From: Actibacterium pelagium
Lineage (GTDB): Bacteria > Pseudomonadota > Alphaproteobacteria > Rhodobacterales > Rhodobacteraceae
Reading direction: 5' to 3'
Length of the DNA: 64,000 nt
NCBI RefSeq assembly: GCF_002285415.1
Contig: NZ_NSBU01000004.1
Location: 822,001 to 886,000 of the forward strand
Below the pieces are notes generated by a model. It was not told where the DNA came from and made no database searches. It saw nothing but the letters and a program-made list of their open reading frames with translations. Both the position numbers and the translations under genes were made by a program. This document shows positions 1 through 7,458 of the stretch, piece by piece; the first letter of the stretch is position 1, and every line of letters begins with the position of its first letter.

Positions 1-105
1 CTTGTGGTCCGGGATCATCTGGCCGTGGCGCCGGACGCGCCGGGCATCGGGGTTAGCTTTGATTGGGCGGCGCTTGAACGGGTGCATATCGAGCAGCCGG
101 TGTAG
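1..105 (+). CDS. Enolase-superfamily sugar-acid dehydratase, C-terminal fragment
   Basis: Only the last 34 codons are in the window; the gene enters from the left edge and stops at TAG 103-105. The readable tail contains APDAPGIGV followed by a short Trp-containing stretch, which resembles the end of mandelate racemase/muconate lactonizing enzymes in the enolase superfamily (PG-G-V near the C-terminus). Many such proteins dehydrate sugar acids, which fits the neighbouring catabolic cluster, but the metal ligands and catalytic bases lie outside the window, so substrate and even subfamily are inference. It converges on the lysR-type gene with a 6-base gap. Confidence 0.55.
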   Translation, partial: LVVRDHLAVAPDAPGIGVSFDWAALERVHIEQPV

Positions 106-111
106 CGCCTG

Positions 112-1104
112 TCACGGACCGTCGGAACGCTGCACGGCGTCAAGCTCGATATCCTGAACCTTAAGGCTGTGCTGGGCCAGAACCTTGTTAAGCGTTTGGT
201 CGTGGATTTCGGCCTCGGCCTCTTGCCAGTCAAGGAACAGGCGTACGGCACGACGTTGCAGGTGCCGGGTCGGGCAAAGCGCCCAGTAAGCCGGAAAACG
301 CAACACCGGGAGCTTTGGCGTGACCGGGACCAACCGGCCCTCGGACACCTCGGGCAGCGCAAGTGCAAGCGACTCCAAGACGATACCGGCCCCATCAAGG
401 GCCAGCTGCAGGGACATAGAGGACCGATCCATGAGAATGGTCTTGCGGTTGCCCCGTGTCGCGATGCCATTTTGTAGAAGCCACAGATCCCATTGGCAAA
501 GCGCGCGCGCACTGTCTATCAGCCGCGCGGCATCGAAAAGGTCGGCGGGGCTTGCGCCCTTGGGCAGCGAGGCAAGGTAATCTGGGCTGCACAGTGGCAA
601 TACGTGGTCGTGCATCACCACGCGGGTATGAAAACCGCTCCAGTGATCACTGCCAAGACCGCTGCCGTAGCGAATGTCGAGATCCATGACTTCGCGGTTG
701 AAATCGGTCGGGTCTGGGGCCGCGTCGACACGCAGGTCCCAATCTGGATAGCGGGTGATGAAGTCATGCAGACGCGGGGCAAGCCAGCGAACGCCGAAGC
801 TGGGGGTGACGCGCAGGTTTAGGCGGCGCGATTCCCGCGTGCGACCAAGGTTTCTCTGGGCGTCTCGCAGCATGGTAAGCGAGGTCGACGACGTTTGGAA
901 AAGCTGTTCGCCTTCAAGTGTCAGGCTAAGCCGGCGCCCCTCGCGGCGAAAGAGGCGCACGCCAAGGTATTGTTCCAGAAGTTTGATCTGCTGGCTGACC
1001 GCCGAGGGTGAGACGGTTAATTCCTCGGCAGCGCGTGTGATGGTGCCCCGCCGCGCCACCGTCTCGAAATAGAGATAGGCGTTGAGGTTCAGTGCGCGGG
1101 CCAT
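112..1104 (-). CDS. LysR-family transcriptional regulator (GcvA-like)
   Basis: A 330-residue protein with the usual LysR layout: winged helix-turn-helix at about residues 5-65 (ARRGTITRAAEELTVSPSAVSQQIK) is written here only by its key part, AAEELTVSPSAVSQQI, followed by a substrate-binding domain at about 92-300 of the GcvA type (RVTPSFGVRWLAPRL). The length is typical plus a short tail. It lies 30 bases downstream of the FAH-family gene on the same strand, so it is probably the last gene of the gntR-fah-lysR operon. LysR proteins usually sense a pathway metabolite; the ligand here cannot be read. Function as a DNA-binding regulator is secure, its target is inference. Confidence 0.9.
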   Translation of the reverse strand: MARALNLNAYLYFETVARRGTITRAAEELTVSPSAVSQQIKLLEQYLGVRLFRREGRRLSLTLEGEQLFQTSSTSLTMLRDAQRNLGRTRESRRLNLRVTPSFGVRWLAPRLHDFITRYPDWDLRVDAAPDPTDFNREVMDLDIRYGSGLGSDHWSGFHTRVVMHDHVLPLCSPDYLASLPKGASPADLFDAARLIDSARALCQWDLWLLQNGIATRGNRKTILMDRSSMSLQLALDGAGIVLESLALALPEVSEGRLVPVTPKLPVLRFPAYWALCPTRHLQRRAVRLFLDWQEAEAEIHDQTLNKVLAQHSLKVQDIELDAVQRSDGP

Positions 1105-1134
1105 CGGGGCACTTTCTGATTCGGTGTGGGGCGC

Positions 1135-1974
1135 TTAGCGCGCCGCCACAGCAGTTTGTTTCTGGCTGCCCAGTCCTTCGACCTCTAGTTCCATGACTTC
1201 GCCAGGCTGTAGGAAGCGTTGCGGAGTCATACCAAGGCCAACACCAGAGGGCGTGCCGGTGGCGATAAGATCGCCGGGCATCAGTTTCATGAAGCGGCTC
1301 ATGTAAGAGACGATCTGGGCAACGGTGAAGATCATATCGTCGGTGTTCGAATCCTGAACAACCTCGCCGTTGAGTGACAGCCACAGCCGCAGGTTCTGGG
1401 GGTTGGGCACCTCGTCGGCGGTCACGAGCCAGGGGCCGGTGGGGCCGAAAGTGGGGGCCGATTTGCCCTTGATCCATTGACCGCCCATTTCAGCCTGAAA
1501 AGCGCGTTCGGAAACATCGTTGATAGTGCAGTAACCGGCAACGTGATCCAGTGCGTCTTCTTCGGAAACGTAAAGCGTCTCTTTACCGATCACCACGCCC
1601 AGCTCGACTTCCCAGTCGGTCTTGAGCGAGTTGCGAGGGATTTCGACATCGTCAAAGGGACCGTGCAGCGACGATGTCGCTTTGGAAAACAGGATCGGTT
1701 CGGCGGGTGGTTTAGCACCGGTTTCGGCGGCGTGTTTGGCATAGTTGAGGCCAATGCAGAAGAAGTTCGGGACCGACGCAAGGCAGCTTCCGATGCGACC
1801 CGGGTTTTCGACGACCGGCAGGTTTTCGATGTCGAGGGCGCGCAGCTCGTCCAAGCGTTCCAAGGATACACCACGACCTTCGAAATCAGAACCGGATAAG
1901 GCCCGGACCTGCCCATTTGCATCAAGAATGCCGGGCTTTTCTTCACCTGCGGGGCCATATCTAAGAAGTTTCAT
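1135..1974 (-). CDS. Fumarylacetoacetate hydrolase (FAH) family protein, diketo-acid hydrolase-like
   Basis: A 279-residue FAH-superfamily enzyme. The N-terminal part (1-65) is the small FAH_N-like region and the catalytic domain follows, with FCIGLNYAKHAAETG, ELGVVIG, and metal-site acidic residues in the DWEVELGVV stretch, and FMKLMPGDLIATGTPSGVG near residues 225-250. The group includes L-2,4-diketo-3-deoxyrhamnonate hydrolase, ureidoglycolate lyase-like and hydroxyhepta-dienedioate isomerase-like proteins. Next to an SDR resembling 2-keto-3-deoxy-L-fuconate dehydrogenase, cleavage of a 2,4-diketo-3-deoxy sugar acid to pyruvate plus a hydroxy acid is the best inference. Its ATG overlaps the gntR stop by four bases, indicating translational coupling. 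Confidence 0.85.
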   Translation of the reverse strand: MKLLRYGPAGEEKPGILDANGQVRALSGSDFEGRGVSLERLDELRALDIENLPVVENPGRIGSCLASVPNFFCIGLNYAKHAAETGAKPPAEPILFSKATSSLHGPFDDVEIPRNSLKTDWEVELGVVIGKETLYVSEEDALDHVAGYCTINDVSERAFQAEMGGQWIKGKSAPTFGPTGPWLVTADEVPNPQNLRLWLSLNGEVVQDSNTDDMIFTVAQIVSYMSRFMKLMPGDLIATGTPSGVGLGMTPQRFLQPGEVMELEVEGLGSQKQTAVAAR

Positions 1975-2660
1975 TGGGGGTCTCCTGTTGGCGTGCCAGC
2001 GGAATTGTTGGCCGCACTTTCTTTTTCGATCACTTCGCGAATGTCCTCGGCAAGATGCCAGAGGTGGTTGTCTATCGCGGCGCGGGCCGCCTTTGCATCG
2101 CGTCCGCGCAGGGCGTTCAGAATCAGCGTGTGTTCGTTGACGACGCGTTGCCGATTACGGCGCTGGCTCGCGGCCAGATAGCGCGCGCGCCACAGGCGCT
2201 GAAGAAAGGTGCGGTGCGTTTCGGCAAGCGCTTTGTTCTTTGATGCATCCGCAATTGCGGTGTGAAAGGACATGTCGATCTCGAACATGTCGAGCGGGTC
2301 AGAGGTGTCGAAATGCTCTGACATGTGATCGACAATGCCCGCAATGTGGCTGATATCCTCGTCGGATGCGTTCTTGACGGCCAGTTCGGCGGACAGTTTT
2401 TCCAGCGCGATCAAGACCTGTGCATGGTCTTCGACATTCTTGAAGTTGGGCCGGGCTACGATCGGGCTGCGGGAAGGGCGAAGCTGTATCAGACCCTCTT
2501 TGGCGAGGATTCGAATCGCCTCTCGCATCGGCGTGCGGCTGACCCCCATTTCGGCGGCGTTGTCGCGTTCCTTGATGGATTCTCCCGGCGCGAGCTTGCC
2601 CCGCAGGATGTCGCGGCGCAACTCGTTAGCGATATGTTCTGCAAGCGTTGGTTCTGCCAT
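1971..2660 (-). CDS. GntR-family (FadR/FCD) transcriptional regulator
   Basis: A 229-residue regulator with an N-terminal winged helix (about 5-70, including GVSRTPMREAIRILAKEGL, the GntR signature) and a C-terminal FCD ligand-binding domain with the expected Asp and His residues (MFEIDMSFHTAIADAS and a HLWHL near the end). FCD regulators usually bind a carboxylate or sugar acid that releases them from DNA. It heads the leftward operon, diverging from the TRAP transporter, and two TGGTATACCA palindromes lie between them, the kind of site FadR-subfamily regulators use. A GTG nine bases upstream (2669) is an alternative start; I chose ATG because the alignment begins there. Confidence 0.92.
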   Translation of the reverse strand: MAEPTLAEHIANELRRDILRGKLAPGESIKERDNAAEMGVSRTPMREAIRILAKEGLIQLRPSRSPIVARPNFKNVEDHAQVLIALEKLSAELAVKNASDEDISHIAGIVDHMSEHFDTSDPLDMFEIDMSFHTAIADASKNKALAETHRTFLQRLWRARYLAASQRRNRQRVVNEHTLILNALRGRDAKAARAAIDNHLWHLAEDIREVIEKESAANNSAGTPTGDPQ

Positions 2661-2740
2661 GCGGATCACATGCCCTGTTTCCTAGTGTTTTTCCAGCGTC
2701 GTGACCCCGCTTAGAGTGCATAAATCGTCGCGGTCTGAAA

Positions 2741-2754
2741 TTTGGTATACCAAA
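2741..2754. promoter_or_regulatory. Candidate GntR operator O1 (perfect palindrome)
   Basis: TTTGGTATACCAAA is a perfect 14-base palindrome, 80 bases upstream of gntR and about 125 bases upstream of dctP. The TGGTATACCA core is shared with a second palindrome at 2795-2810. FadR-type GntR proteins recognise short GT-N-AC palindromes of this kind. Assignment to the adjacent regulator is inference. Confidence 0.65.
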
Positions 2755-2794
2755 ACAGGTTGCTTGTCGAGCCGACGTTAGTTACCTTTCGTGG

Positions 2795-2810
2795 AGATGG
2801 TATACCATCT
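2795..2810. promoter_or_regulatory. Candidate GntR operator O2 (perfect palindrome)
   Basis: AGATGGTATACCATCT is a perfect 16-base palindrome with the same TGGTATACCA core as the site at 2741-2754. The two centres are 55 bases apart, close to five helical turns, so cooperative binding or looping by a dimeric regulator is plausible. The site lies 68 bases before the dctP start, where it would block the TRAP-operon promoter. Confidence 0.65.
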
Positions 2811-2878
2811 GTGCCGTGCGTTGGAGGACGTGCGAAACGAAACCGGCGGTCAAAGAGCCGCCTAGGGAGGAAAAACGA

Positions 2879-3892
2879 ATGACGCTGAAGTTGATTACGA
2901 TGCTGGCTGGTGCGACCACACTGGCAGCTACTGCCGCGCTCGCCGACCCGGTGACGCTGCGGGTCCAGACCCACTACGCAACGGAACACCCGACCGGCAA
3001 ACAGCTGGCGATCTGGGCCGATGATGTACAGACCATGTCTGGCGGCGAGATCACCGTTGAGATGTTCTATTCGTCTTCGGTTGTTGCAACCACCGAGACG
3101 TTCGATGCTGCCATCAACGGTATCGTCGACTGTGACGCGACTGGCGGAGCGTATCAGACCGGTAAGAACCCGGCGTTCCAGTTCGTCGGCGACATCATGG
3201 GTGGCTACGACACCCCGTGGCAGCAGTATTCGTGGCTGTACTACGGTGACGGTTATGCCGCTGCACAAGAGCTGTACAACGCACAGAACATGCAGCTGAT
3301 CGGCTGGGCTATCTATGGTCAGGAATCGATGTCTTCGTCCAAGCCGATTGCTGGCTTTGAAGACCTGAAAGGCTGGAAGTTCCGTTCGCCCCCGGGCATG
3401 GAAACCGAAATCTTCGAAAAGCTCGGCGCATCGCCGATCGTGATGGACTTCACCGAGATCTTTACCGCGCTGGAAACCGGCATCATCGACGGTGCAGACG
3501 CCTCGGGCCTCTACAACAACGTGGGTCTGGGTCTGTATGACATCGTGAAGCACGCGACCTATCCGGGCTTCCACTCGATGCCGTCGGACCACCTGGCGTG
3601 TAACCTTGACGTTTGGAACGGTCTGTCCGAAGCGCAGCGTCGCATCATCGACACCGCATGGCAGAAGCTTTCGTTCCAGATCGCTCTGTCGAACGGCCTG
3701 AACAACGACAAGGCAGCGGCCGAGCTGACCGCCGCAGGCGTCACCCTGTACGACTGGTCGCCGGAAGATCGTGCGACGTTCCGTGCCGCAGCTCAGGCTG
3801 CGTGGGATGACTGGGCAACGCGTTCGCCTGAAGCTGACGCGCTGGTCAAGAGCCACAAGGCCTTCCTGACCCAGATCGGTCTGATCAAGTAA
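2879..3892 (+). CDS. dctP: TRAP transporter solute-binding protein (DctP family)
   Basis: A 337-residue periplasmic binding protein. Residues 1-22 form a Sec signal peptide ending in AALA before DPVT. The mature domain follows the DctP fold; Arg169 in the WKFRSPPG stretch sits where TRAP binding proteins hold the conserved arginine that salt-bridges the substrate carboxylate, and YDTPWQQYSW and the FTEIFTALETGIIDGAD motif are typical. The ATG is preceded by GGGAGG at a good distance, which fixes the start. It is the first gene of the rightward operon and is followed by hairpins that probably raise its level over dctQM. An acidic sugar or keto acid is the likely ligand; the exact one cannot be read. 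Confidence 0.92.
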   Translation: MTLKLITMLAGATTLAATAALADPVTLRVQTHYATEHPTGKQLAIWADDVQTMSGGEITVEMFYSSSVVATTETFDAAINGIVDCDATGGAYQTGKNPAFQFVGDIMGGYDTPWQQYSWLYYGDGYAAAQELYNAQNMQLIGWAIYGQESMSSSKPIAGFEDLKGWKFRSPPGMETEIFEKLGASPIVMDFTEIFTALETGIIDGADASGLYNNVGLGLYDIVKHATYPGFHSMPSDHLACNLDVWNGLSEAQRRIIDTAWQKLSFQIALSNGLNNDKAAAELTAAGVTLYDWSPEDRATFRAAAQAAWDDWATRSPEADALVKSHKAFLTQIGLIK

Positions 3893-3901
3893 GATCATAT
3901 G

Positions 3902-3946
3902 GGCGTCCCAGAGACGCCGCGGTGAGCCTGCTTTCGGGCTCACCGC
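3902..3946 (+). terminator. Tandem hairpins between dctP and dctQ
   Basis: Two adjacent hairpins follow the dctP stop: GGCGTC/GACGCC at 3902-3918 and a 10-pair stem GCGGTGAGCC/GGCTCACCGC at 3919-3946. No T tract follows, so this is more likely a 3'-end stabiliser or partial attenuator than a full terminator. Such structures after a binding-protein gene are common and would allow more DctP than membrane subunits to be made. Confidence 0.6.
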
Positions 3947-3994
3947 AGACTACAAAATCAAGAAAATCCAAAGATTCGTCGGGGAGGGACGAGA

Positions 3995-4801
3995 ATGGAA
4001 GATGACAGCGTCTGGCTTGGCCGCTTAAGACAAACGATGCGGATGCTCATGCTGGCAAGCACTGGACTCGTCGCGCTCCTCTACGTTTGGCTGGTTGCGA
4101 ACCGCCTTCTGTCCGATGAGGCGTATGGCATGCATGAGATGATCCGGCCCGAAGGGCGCCCCATTGTGTGGGCGATGTTGGCCGCGATCGGAGCATCGGT
4201 TCTTTTTTCCTCGCTTTATTTGTCGGACTTCAGAGGCTCGATCGAGACCGAACCGGATGGGTTCTTTGACATTCTCTCGTTGATCACCTCGCGCATGGCG
4301 ATGATCATGACGGCGATGATCGTGATCGTAATGTTTTACGAAGTCGTGTCGCGTTATGTCTTTTCGCGCCCGACTTTGTGGGCGAACGAGTTATCCTTGT
4401 GGATCGCGGCCTTCGTGTTCCTGTTTGCAGGCCAGTATGCTATGCAGCAGCGCAGCCATATCCGCATTTACGTGATCTACGACATGATGCCCCGTTGGGT
4501 GCAAAAAGCGGCTGACGTGCTGTCGGTGCTGTTGATCACCGGGTTCACCTTCGCGCTTGTGTGGGGGAACTATGCCGACGCCAAGCGCCGGATGCTGCGG
4601 ATGGAGACCTTCGGCACGGCTTGGGATCCGCCCATTCCGGGCATCGTCAAACCTGCCATCCTGATAATCATCATTCTTGTTTGTCTTCAGGCAATCTCAA
4701 ACCTGATTGCGGACTGGAACAAGGCACCCGAACATCATTCGCCTCTCGACGATATCGACGAGTCGGAAATCGAAAACATTAAGAAAACCCTGGGAGACTG
4801 A
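3995..4801 (+). CDS. dctQ: TRAP transporter small permease subunit (DctQ family) with N-terminal extension
   Basis: A 268-residue membrane protein. The core DctQ domain of four helices lies at about residues 95-250, with FYEVVSRYVFSRPTLWANELS, the classic DctQ signature region, near 110-130. It is longer than the usual 160-200 residues because two extra predicted helices (about 16-35 and 57-75) precede the core. It forms the TRAP membrane complex with the large subunit encoded two bases downstream. A GGGAGGGACG stretch before the ATG supports the start. Confidence 0.88.
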   Translation: MEDDSVWLGRLRQTMRMLMLASTGLVALLYVWLVANRLLSDEAYGMHEMIRPEGRPIVWAMLAAIGASVLFSSLYLSDFRGSIETEPDGFFDILSLITSRMAMIMTAMIVIVMFYEVVSRYVFSRPTLWANELSLWIAAFVFLFAGQYAMQQRSHIRIYVIYDMMPRWVQKAADVLSVLLITGFTFALVWGNYADAKRRMLRMETFGTAWDPPIPGIVKPAILIIIILVCLQAISNLIADWNKAPEHHSPLDDIDESEIENIKKTLGD

Positions 4802-4802
4802 C

Positions 4803-6428
4803 GTGGAATTCCTTGCAATGTTCTCCTGGATGAAGGTGGGCGATGTCGCCACCCTCAGCCTGATCCTTCTACTTGGCATGTTCTTCCTGCTCGCCATCGG
4901 GATGCCGCTTGGCTTTGCTTCGGCATTTCTGGCGGTGGCGGTGATCGTGATGAAATTCGGGCCAGAGGTGTCCTTTGGCCGGTTCGGCTCGGGACCGATG
5001 TCGATTCTCGCGCAGGCGGTGTATCGACAAATGACGAACTATGTTCTCATATCAGTGCCCTTATTCATATTCATGGCCTCGCTGCTGGAACGCTCCGGCA
5101 TCGCCCGGGACATGTACAACTCGCTTAACATGTGGCTAAGCCGGACGCGCGGCGGGATCGCGATTGTGACCTCGATCATGGCGGTGATTATGGCGGCAAT
5201 GTCGGGGATCATCGGCGGCGAAGTGGTGCTGCTGGGCCTGATCGCACTGCCGCAGATGTTGCGTCTGGGATATAACCAGAACCTCGCCATCGGTACGATC
5301 TGTGCTAGCGGTTCTCTGGGCACCATGATCCCTCCGTCGATCGTTCTGATCTTCTATGGTCTGGTGACGGAAACATCGATCAAGGCGCTGTTCACGGCGT
5401 CGTTCCTTCCGGGCTTCATGCTGGCGTCGTTCTTCATCATCTACATCGTGGTGCGGACCAACCTGAACCCGTCGCTGGCGCCTTTGCCAGAGGAAGATCC
5501 GGATGCGCCGAAAGGTAAGCAAAAGTTCCTGATGTTCGTGGGCTTCCTGTCGCGTTTCGGTCTGTGGATTCTAGGCGCGCTGATCCTGCGCAACCTGTTC
5601 TTCACCGCCATGGGGCAGAACACGGTGGCAGAGGGCGTCGATCCCATCGCGCTTGGCATGGTTTCTGACCTGCCGTGGCTCTTTGGGGCGCTGGTGTTGG
5701 CCGGGGTTCTGATGTTCCTGATCGGGAAAGAGCGCGTGAATACCGGTTGGGACATGGGCAAAGGCCTGATCGCACCGGTCGTCGTGATTGGCGTGGTACT
5801 GGGGTCGATCTACATGGGGATCACAGGCATCACCGAAGCGGCCGGTATGGGCGTTGTCGCGGTGTTCACGATTGGCTTGATCCGCCGCGAAATGACGTTC
5901 GAAATCGTTTGGGACAGTCTGATGCGGACGCTCAAGTCGACGGGTACGATCATCTGGGTGACCATCGGTGCGGCCTCGCTGGCGGCGGCCTACACACTGG
6001 CCGGCGGTCCGACCTATGTGGCCAACATGATCGTCGCGGCAGAACTGCCGACGATGGGCATCATCCTAGTGATGATGGTGATCTTCCTGATCATGGGCAT
6101 GTTCATGGACTGGGTAGGTATCGTGCTGCTGATCATGCCGGTGTTCCTGCCGATCGTTCTGAAACTGCCGGTGGAAGAAATCGGTGTCTTCGGCGAGTTG
6201 AACCCGCGCCACGTGGCGATCTGGTTCGGTGTCGTGTTCTGTATGAACATGCAGGTAAGCTTCCTCAGCCCACCCTTCGGGCCTGCGGCGTTTTATCTGA
6301 AATCTGTGGCACCGCCGCATATTTCGCTGACCGCGATTTTCCGGGGCTTCCTGCCGTTCATCGTGCTGCAATTGCTGGCGCTGAGCGTGCTGCTGATCTG
6401 GCCGAATATTATCTCGATCTTCTTATAA
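4803..6428 (+). CDS. dctM: TRAP transporter large permease subunit (DctM family)
   Basis: A 541-residue sodium-coupled transport subunit with at least twelve predicted helices. It contains the DctM hallmarks: GIAIVTSIMAVIMAAMSG and LGTMIPPSIVLIFYG in the first half, and GMFMDWVGIVLLIMPVFLP in the second, the two inverted halves of the elevator domain. A hydrophilic loop (about residues 215-245) is rich in charged residues. The start is taken as GTG 4803, one base after the dctQ stop, because GGGAG lies at a good distance; ATG 4818 has no comparable ribosome site. Length exceeds the common 430 residues because of an insert of helices around 255-330, seen in one branch of the family. Confidence 0.9.
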   Translation: MEFLAMFSWMKVGDVATLSLILLLGMFFLLAIGMPLGFASAFLAVAVIVMKFGPEVSFGRFGSGPMSILAQAVYRQMTNYVLISVPLFIFMASLLERSGIARDMYNSLNMWLSRTRGGIAIVTSIMAVIMAAMSGIIGGEVVLLGLIALPQMLRLGYNQNLAIGTICASGSLGTMIPPSIVLIFYGLVTETSIKALFTASFLPGFMLASFFIIYIVVRTNLNPSLAPLPEEDPDAPKGKQKFLMFVGFLSRFGLWILGALILRNLFFTAMGQNTVAEGVDPIALGMVSDLPWLFGALVLAGVLMFLIGKERVNTGWDMGKGLIAPVVVIGVVLGSIYMGITGITEAAGMGVVAVFTIGLIRREMTFEIVWDSLMRTLKSTGTIIWVTIGAASLAAAYTLAGGPTYVANMIVAAELPTMGIILVMMVIFLIMGMFMDWVGIVLLIMPVFLPIVLKLPVEEIGVFGELNPRHVAIWFGVVFCMNMQVSFLSPPFGPAAFYLKSVAPPHISLTAIFRGFLPFIVLQLLALSVLLIWPNIISIFL

Positions 6429-6439
6429 GGTCCTATGAC

Positions 6440-6466
6440 GCGGGCCGGGAAAACTTCCCGGCCCGC
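6440..6466 (+). terminator. Strong hairpin after dctM
   Basis: A perfect 12-pair stem GCGGGCCGGGAA/TTCCCGGCCCGC with a three-base loop lies 11 bases after the dctM stop and is followed by the pyrimidine-rich GCCTTCTCTTGCTT. It could terminate part of the transcripts between transport and enzyme genes; the lack of a real T run makes full termination uncertain. Confidence 0.55.
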
Positions 6467-6498
6467 GCCTTCTCTTGCTTGTTCCGACAGGTGTACCC

Positions 6499-7449
6499 AT
6501 GAGTCTGATGCTGACAGAGGAGCAGATCGCGCGGTTCGAAACCGAGGGCGTTCTGGTCGTCGAAGACGTACTGCCTGAACCGGTGTTGAACGCGGTCAGG
6601 GCGGAATATGAAACCTTGCTTGATGGCATGTACGCCATCTGGCAGGCGGAAGGGCGCGTGCCCGATGGCGCGGGGCTTGGGTTCTTCGACAAGCTGTTGA
6701 TTGCATACGAGGCCGGGTGCGAATGGTTCCAGCCAATGGATATCTCTCTGCCCGGGTCCAAGATCGAAGCGGACACACCGTTTCACATCGGTCCGGCGGT
6801 TTTTGACATGCTGACCTGCCCACGTCTGTTGGACATGGTGGAAGACCTGATTGGGCCGGAAATCACCTCGAACCCGATCCAGCACGTGCGGCTCAAACCC
6901 CCGGCGCGGACCCTGCGCGGCGACGAGACCACGGCGCACATCATGTCCACTGATTGGCATCAGGATCGTGCCGTCGCGCATGAAGATGGCGATGAGACCC
7001 AGATCGTGACGGTTTGGCTGGCCATTTCGGATGCGACGCTGACCAATGGCTGTCTTGAGGTGATCCCGGGCAAGCCGCGTATGTACCCGCATTGCCCCAA
7101 GCGCCAGACCTCGATTGCTGACGGGTTCATCAACGAAGCCGCCGCACGCCCGTTGCCGGTCAAGGCTGGCGGTGCCGTGATTTTCCACCCGCTGACACCG
7201 CACGCAGCGCGTGACAACACGTCAGAGATCTTCCGCTGGTCTTTTGACATTCGCTACAACGTCACAGGCCAACATACGGGCCGTGCACATTTCCCCGATT
7301 TCGTTGCCCGGTCGCGTAAAGCGCCGAAAACTGAACTGCGCGACTGGGAGGTTTGGCGCGACATGTGGCTGGACGCCCGTGCGCGACTGGCCCCCGAGCC
7401 GCATATTCCGATCCACCGCTGGACGGGGGACAGCCCCGCCTGTGCCTGA
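6499..7449 (+). CDS. Phytanoyl-CoA dioxygenase (PhyH) family Fe(II)/2-oxoglutarate oxygenase
   Basis: A 316-residue non-haem iron oxygenase. The facial-triad pattern is visible: TDWHQDRAV near residue 153-159 supplies His and Asp, and TPHAARDNTSEIFRWSFDIRYN near 235-255 supplies the distal His and the 2-oxoglutarate-binding Arg. Typical PhyH features around the metal (NGCLEVIPGKPR) are present. These enzymes hydroxylate or oxidatively demethylate small substrates; here it lies between the TRAP transporter and sugar-acid dehydratase genes, so it may modify or unmask the imported compound, for example by O-demethylation. That role is inference. ATG 6499 is preferred over upstream TTG 6475. Confidence 0.85.
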   Translation: MSLMLTEEQIARFETEGVLVVEDVLPEPVLNAVRAEYETLLDGMYAIWQAEGRVPDGAGLGFFDKLLIAYEAGCEWFQPMDISLPGSKIEADTPFHIGPAVFDMLTCPRLLDMVEDLIGPEITSNPIQHVRLKPPARTLRGDETTAHIMSTDWHQDRAVAHEDGDETQIVTVWLAISDATLTNGCLEVIPGKPRMYPHCPKRQTSIADGFINEAAARPLPVKAGGAVIFHPLTPHAARDNTSEIFRWSFDIRYNVTGQHTGRAHFPDFVARSRKAPKTELRDWEVWRDMWLDARARLAPEPHIPIHRWTGDSPACA

Positions 7450-7458
7450 GGTTTGCCT

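Noticed and set aside
2711-3943. 410-codon open frame on the minus strand opposite dctP
   Set aside because: It is the antisense of a well-supported binding-protein gene with clear signal peptide and ribosome site; its translation is Arg/His/Gly-rich and matches no family.
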